Notes under the pieces: model-generated
What the model saw: the letters and a program-made list of their open reading frames with translations, nothing else
What the model was told of the DNA's origin: nothing
Database searches by the model: none
NCBI GenBank assembly: GCA_905479505.1
Contig: CAJQMS010000060.1
Location: 1-25,845, forward strand
Source: an uncultured Burkholderiales Genera incertae sedis bacterium
GTDB taxonomy: Bacteria; Pseudomonadota; Gammaproteobacteria; Burkholderiales; Eutrophovitaceae
Length of the DNA stretch: 25,845 nt
Reading direction: 5' to 3'
Shown here: piece after piece, positions 23,359-25,845 of the stretch
How the letters are laid out: every line of letters begins with the position of its first letter
Numbering within the stretch: position 1 is the stretch's first letter
Position numbers and translations under genes: made by a program

Positions 23359-23934
23359 TTAGTCAGAGTCTTGACCATTATTTTCTTGCTTTACCATATT
23401 TGACGTTAAGGGTGCTTCACTAAACATACTGTTAGTTTGCTGCTGCATCTGCTTTTGCATGGCGACAAAAGCTCTCGCATTTTGCTCAAGATAATTCGTC
23501 ATTAGCCCTTGAATTGCCGGCCCTTGCATGTCGATAAAGTTAGTGTATGTTTCCGGATCGAGTGTATTACGGTTATTAGAGTTTTCCGTTCCGTTCGGTG
23601 GCGTTTGAAGTTTTTCTTGAATCTCCATAAATGTTTGGAGATTTTTTTCGAGGTAACAACTCATCATTTTCTGGAACTCATCGCCGTAAGATCTAATAAT
23701 TTGATAAAGGGTATGCGATGAGAATATTGGTGACCCGTTAGATTCTTCTTCTGTAATTATTTGAAGAAGGATGGAACGAGTTAGATCGTTGCCTGACTTT
23801 GCATCAATGACTTGAAATTGACATCCATCAATGACTAATTGCTTGACGTCATATAACGTAATGTAAGTACTTGTTGCGGTGTCGTAGAGACGCCTGTTTG
23901 GATATTTCTTAATTAATCTGTTTTGTGAAACCAT
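23359..23934 (-). CDS. phaR: Polyhydroxyalkanoate synthesis repressor PhaR
   Basis: A DNA-binding regulator that in PHA-producing bacteria also binds polyhydroxybutyrate granules and represses phasin genes and itself. The N-terminal PHB_acc_N domain is clear: LIKKYPNRRLYDTATSTYITLYDVKQLV, continuing through FQVIDAKSGNDLTRSILLQII. A central accumulation-regulator domain follows (SHTLYQIIRSYGDEFQKMMSCYLEKNLQTF), then a Gln/Met-rich tail (AMQKQMQQQTNSM). At 191 residues it has normal length. ATG 23934 is preceded by GAGG about nine bases upstream. No phaC, phaA, phaB or phasin gene is in the window; the genes around it are rimO and a ZIP transporter. The upstream gap holds a perfect TATAAT and an inverted repeat that could be its operator. 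Confidence 0.93.
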   Translation of the reverse strand: MVSQNRLIKKYPNRRLYDTATSTYITLYDVKQLVIDGCQFQVIDAKSGNDLTRSILLQIITEEESNGSPIFSSHTLYQIIRSYGDEFQKMMSCYLEKNLQTFMEIQEKLQTPPNGTENSNNRNTLDPETYTNFIDMQGPAIQGLMTNYLEQNARAFVAMQKQMQQQTNSMFSEAPLTSNMVKQENNGQDSD

Positions 23935-24022
23935 ATGGTGTTGCCTCGGTTCAGCTGTATTAATTAGAACGTTAATTCCAAAAGAGCTTCAATGGAATTC
24001 TAAAATTAATGTCACTAAACTT

Positions 24023-24028
24023 ATTATA
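24023..24028 (-). promoter_or_regulatory. Candidate phaR -10 element
   Basis: A perfect TATAAT on the minus strand (read as ATTATA on the plus strand), about 90 bp before the phaR start. No good -35 is found at 16-18 bp; that position is instead occupied by the inverted repeat at 24040-24054. This could mean a regulated promoter, but a single -10 match in AT-rich DNA is weak evidence. Confidence 0.4.
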
Positions 24029-24039
24029 TGCAAAAAATC

Positions 24040-24054
24040 GCATAACAGTTATGC
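24040..24054 (-). repeat. Inverted repeat: phaR operator or zip terminator
   Basis: GCATAAC and GTTATGC form a perfect 7-bp inverted repeat around one central base. On the minus strand it is followed by GATTTTTT. It lies 32 bp after the stop of the ZIP gene, so it may be an AT-rich intrinsic terminator (stem GCATA/TATGC, loop ACTGT). It also falls where the -35 of the putative phaR promoter should be, so a regulator site is equally possible. Confidence 0.5.
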
Positions 24055-24085
24055 AACATCAGTTGAAGTAAGTTTGAACAATTAA

Positions 24086-24859
24086 TTAATGGACGTGCAC
24101 GAGGTGGTCAGCTGCAATAATTGTTCCCACTCCCAGCACAATTAAAACGATTTGTTGACACGTGGCTTTCATGTCTGTTTTTTTGTGGAGCCCTGGAATT
24201 AAATCTGCAACGGCGATGTAAATCATGCTGGCTGCTGCGAGTGCTAGAAAAGGGGCTATCAGACCATCCACCAGTTCAAATGCAAAATATGCCAGGAGCC
24301 CGCCTATTAAAGTTGCAACGCTGGACAGTAAATTCCATATAAGTGCTTTTCGTTTGGAAAATCCAGAGTTCAGCAAAATAAGGAAATTACCAACTTCTTG
24401 AGGGATCTCATGGGCAGTGATTGCGATAGTGGTGATAATACCTAGCCGAACGTCCGTTAGAAACGCTGCTGCGATGAGTATTCCGTCAACAAAGTTGTGG
24501 AACGTATCTCCGATGAGGATCATAACGCCAGCGCCCCCTGAGTCTGATTGTGGCGCCAGCTTGTCGTGTCCTTCGCATGATTCGTAATGACAATGCCGCC
24601 AAATGACGAATTTTTCTAAAACAAAAAAACCCAGGATACCTCCAAGAATTATCGCTGATAGGAAGTGCGCGTCGGGGTTTGTCTCCAGCGCATGAGGAAT
24701 TACTTCGAGGAACGTTGCGCCGAGTAGTGCGCCTATAGCGTAGCTGACAAGTTTATGGATTGTTTGTCCGGTTGCTCGATAAGAAAGCCAAGCGGCAGCT
24801 CCAACGCTGAGGGTGGCCCCAACTATAGTGCTACCGATAATCCAGATGAGAGGCGACAT
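24086..24859 (-). CDS. ZIP-family divalent metal transporter
   Basis: An inner-membrane importer for zinc or other divalent metals. The 257 residues have about eight hydrophobic segments. The binuclear metal centre is represented by HNFVDG in helix 4 (H121, N122, D125) and HEIPQEVGNF in helix 5 (H150, E151, Q154, E155), the hallmark of the family. A His/Cys-rich loop, WRHCHYESCEGHD (about 88-99), lies before them and probably binds metal. ATG 24859 is plausible but without a clear Shine-Dalgarno. It stands 66 bp after pgeF and 151 bp before phaR on the same strand. The metal specificity cannot be read from sequence, and I do not assign zupT. Confidence 0.92.
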   Translation of the reverse strand: MSPLIWIIGSTIVGATLSVGAAAWLSYRATGQTIHKLVSYAIGALLGATFLEVIPHALETNPDAHFLSAIILGGILGFFVLEKFVIWRHCHYESCEGHDKLAPQSDSGGAGVMILIGDTFHNFVDGILIAAAFLTDVRLGIITTIAITAHEIPQEVGNFLILLNSGFSKRKALIWNLLSSVATLIGGLLAYFAFELVDGLIAPFLALAAASMIYIAVADLIPGLHKKTDMKATCQQIVLIVLGVGTIIAADHLVHVH

Positions 24860-24925
24860 AGGTTCGTTTGACCGATAAAATTAGCGAGCTATTATAACGA
24901 ATTTGATCCCTAGTTAAATTAATAG

Positions 24926-25663
24926 CTACCTATTTTCGATCCAGATCAATGCAGCCATTCTGCCTGTTGGATTGTGGCGGCGGTGCGAGAAAAATTTGTC
25001 CTCTTCTGTGAGCGTACAAAGTTTTGAGTCATAGATTAAATTTACGTCGAGTTTCTCAAGTTGGTATCTCGCTATTCCGAATAAATCAGCACAATAAGTG
25101 CCATCAGGTCTCTCTGTGACATACTTAATGTACTTTTCGTCAAGTTGCAAAAAATGATCAATAAAATCATCTCTTACCTCATATTGCCTCTGACTTATTG
25201 CCGGACCAAACTGAACGATTAAAGACTCTGGTGAGGATTCGAATCGTTCGATGGTCTTCTTGATTATATTACAAGCTAATCCTTTCCAACCTGCGTGAAT
25301 CGCTGCGATTTCATCGCCATTTTGATTGGTGACTAGAATGGGTAGGCAATCAGCCGTCATGATCCCGCAAACAGTGTTAGGTCGTTTCGTAAAGACCGCG
25401 TCGGCCTCTGTTGACTCCTCTACATCCTCTGCCATGACCAGTCTGTTTCCATGAACTTGTTTGACCCATTTTGGAGGAGAGGGTAGGAATTGATGAAGTT
25501 TTTGACGATTTTTAAATACATTTTTTTCGTCGTCCCCGACAGTTAGACTCAGGTTAAAGGATTTGAAATTACCTAGACTGTAGCCGCCGTTGCGTGTTGT
25601 AAAAAAGGCTCGTACGACTTTGGGAGCCACCCAGTTCGGTACTATGAGTTCAGATGGATCCAT
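24926..25663 (-). CDS. pgeF: Purine nucleoside phosphorylase / laccase-domain protein (YfiH, PgeF)
   Basis: A member of the YfiH/DUF152 family, called multicopper polyphenol oxidoreductase in older annotation. Members have been shown to act as zinc-dependent purine nucleoside phosphorylase/adenosine deaminase, and in E. coli YfiH/PgeF edits misincorporated L-serine in peptidoglycan. The 245 residues carry the metal-site residues H71 (QVHGNRLV), C106 (TADCLPIL) and H123 (AIHAGWKGLA), plus a C-terminal FFSHRRHNPTGRMAALIWI. ATG 25663 overlaps the end of rluD by 14 bp, implying translational coupling. The rluD-pgeF pair is conserved across many proteobacteria. Confidence 0.94.
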   Translation of the reverse strand: MDPSELIVPNWVAPKVVRAFFTTRNGGYSLGNFKSFNLSLTVGDDEKNVFKNRQKLHQFLPSPPKWVKQVHGNRLVMAEDVEESTEADAVFTKRPNTVCGIMTADCLPILVTNQNGDEIAAIHAGWKGLACNIIKKTIERFESSPESLIVQFGPAISQRQYEVRDDFIDHFLQLDEKYIKYVTERPDGTYCADLFGIARYQLEKLDVNLIYDSKLCTLTEEDKFFSHRRHNPTGRMAALIWIENR

Positions 25664-25845
25664 CGTCAGCAGACTTTAGCGCGCTGGCAAGTGATTGCAT
25701 GTCTGATGGAGCCTCTGCAGTCCAAGTCATTTCTTCATCTGATTTGGGATGTTTGAGTGAAAGGCTCGTTGCGTGAAGCGCTTGGCGGTCAAAAGGTAGG
25801 GTTTTAAGAAGAGTATCGTAATGTTTAGAATGTCCGGTGTAGGTC
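25650..25845 (-). CDS. rluD: 23S rRNA pseudouridine synthase RluD, C-terminal end
   Basis: The last 64 codons of a gene whose start lies beyond the right edge. The minus-strand frame reads TYTGHSKHYDTLLKTLPFDR, then QALHATSLSLKHPKSDEEMT, then WTAEAPSDMQSLASALKSAD and DGSI before the stop. The pattern RQALHAxxLxLxHP followed by a W-A-P-DM ending is the usual C-terminus of RluA/RluD-family pseudouridine synthases. The immediate partner pgeF favours RluD, which modifies helix 69 of 23S rRNA, over RluC. It overlaps pgeF by 14 bp. Confidence 0.85.
   Translation of the reverse strand, partial: TYTGHSKHYDTLLKTLPFDRQALHATSLSLKHPKSDEEMTWTAEAPSDMQSLASALKSADDGSI

Noticed and set aside
25225..25252. A GGATTCGAATCGTTC stretch resembling a tRNA T-arm
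   Set aside because: It lies inside the pgeF coding frame, and no acceptor stem, D-arm or anticodon arm can be built around it.
1..25845. Defence island, prophage or mobile element
   Set aside because: No transposase, integrase, phage gene, toxin-antitoxin pair, CRISPR repeat or tRNA-flanked insertion is visible; gene content is core chromosomal.

Overview
The window is a compact, moderately AT-rich stretch of bacterial chromosome made almost entirely of housekeeping genes. The organism is most likely a betaproteobacterium, probably Burkholderiales. Three things point there: priB inside the rpsF-priB-rpsR-rplI operon, the order sucA-sucB-lpdA-zapE, and a phaR gene next to rimO near rluD-pgeF. 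The assignment rests on gene content and order recalled from known genomes. No rRNA or tRNA, phage, insertion sequence or CRISPR array is visible.

Layout. 1-3392 (+): the 3' end of sucA, then sucB and lpdA, the three components of 2-oxoglutarate dehydrogenase. 3475-4554 (+): zapE, an AFG1-type ATPase, with its own candidate promoter. 4713-8001 (+): acuI (acryloyl-CoA reductase), prpE (propionyl-CoA ligase) and a small two-helix membrane protein of unknown role. 8104-9624 (-): a lone 14-helix DHA2-type drug exporter. 9833-11496 (+): a promoter, a probable S6:S18-binding leader RNA, rpsF-priB-rpsR-rplI and a strong terminator. Next come dnaB (+), bcp and mnmH (-) and selD (+). mnmH and selD diverge from a 76-bp gap. 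typA and rmuC (+) follow, then a small membrane protein (-) and a DinG/YoaA-type iron-sulfur helicase (+). 21587-25845 is a minus-strand run read in the order rluD (partial), pgeF, a ZIP metal transporter, phaR, rimO and a DUF1232 membrane protein.

How the genes work together. sucAB-lpdA carries out a TCA-cycle step. acuI and prpE together can turn acrylate or propionate into propionyl-CoA. selD makes selenophosphate, which mnmH uses to put selenium into tRNA wobble uridines; neither selA nor selB is in view. The rpsF block joins ribosomal proteins with the primosome protein PriB and leads on to the replicative helicase gene dnaB.

I found no convincing undescribed multi-gene system. The best leads are the leader RNA plus a CG-centred palindrome ahead of rpsF, phaR kept without phaC or phaB where related genomes carry them, an inverted repeat overlapping the putative phaR promoter, the acuI-prpE pair with its unknown membrane protein, and a run of TTG start codons.
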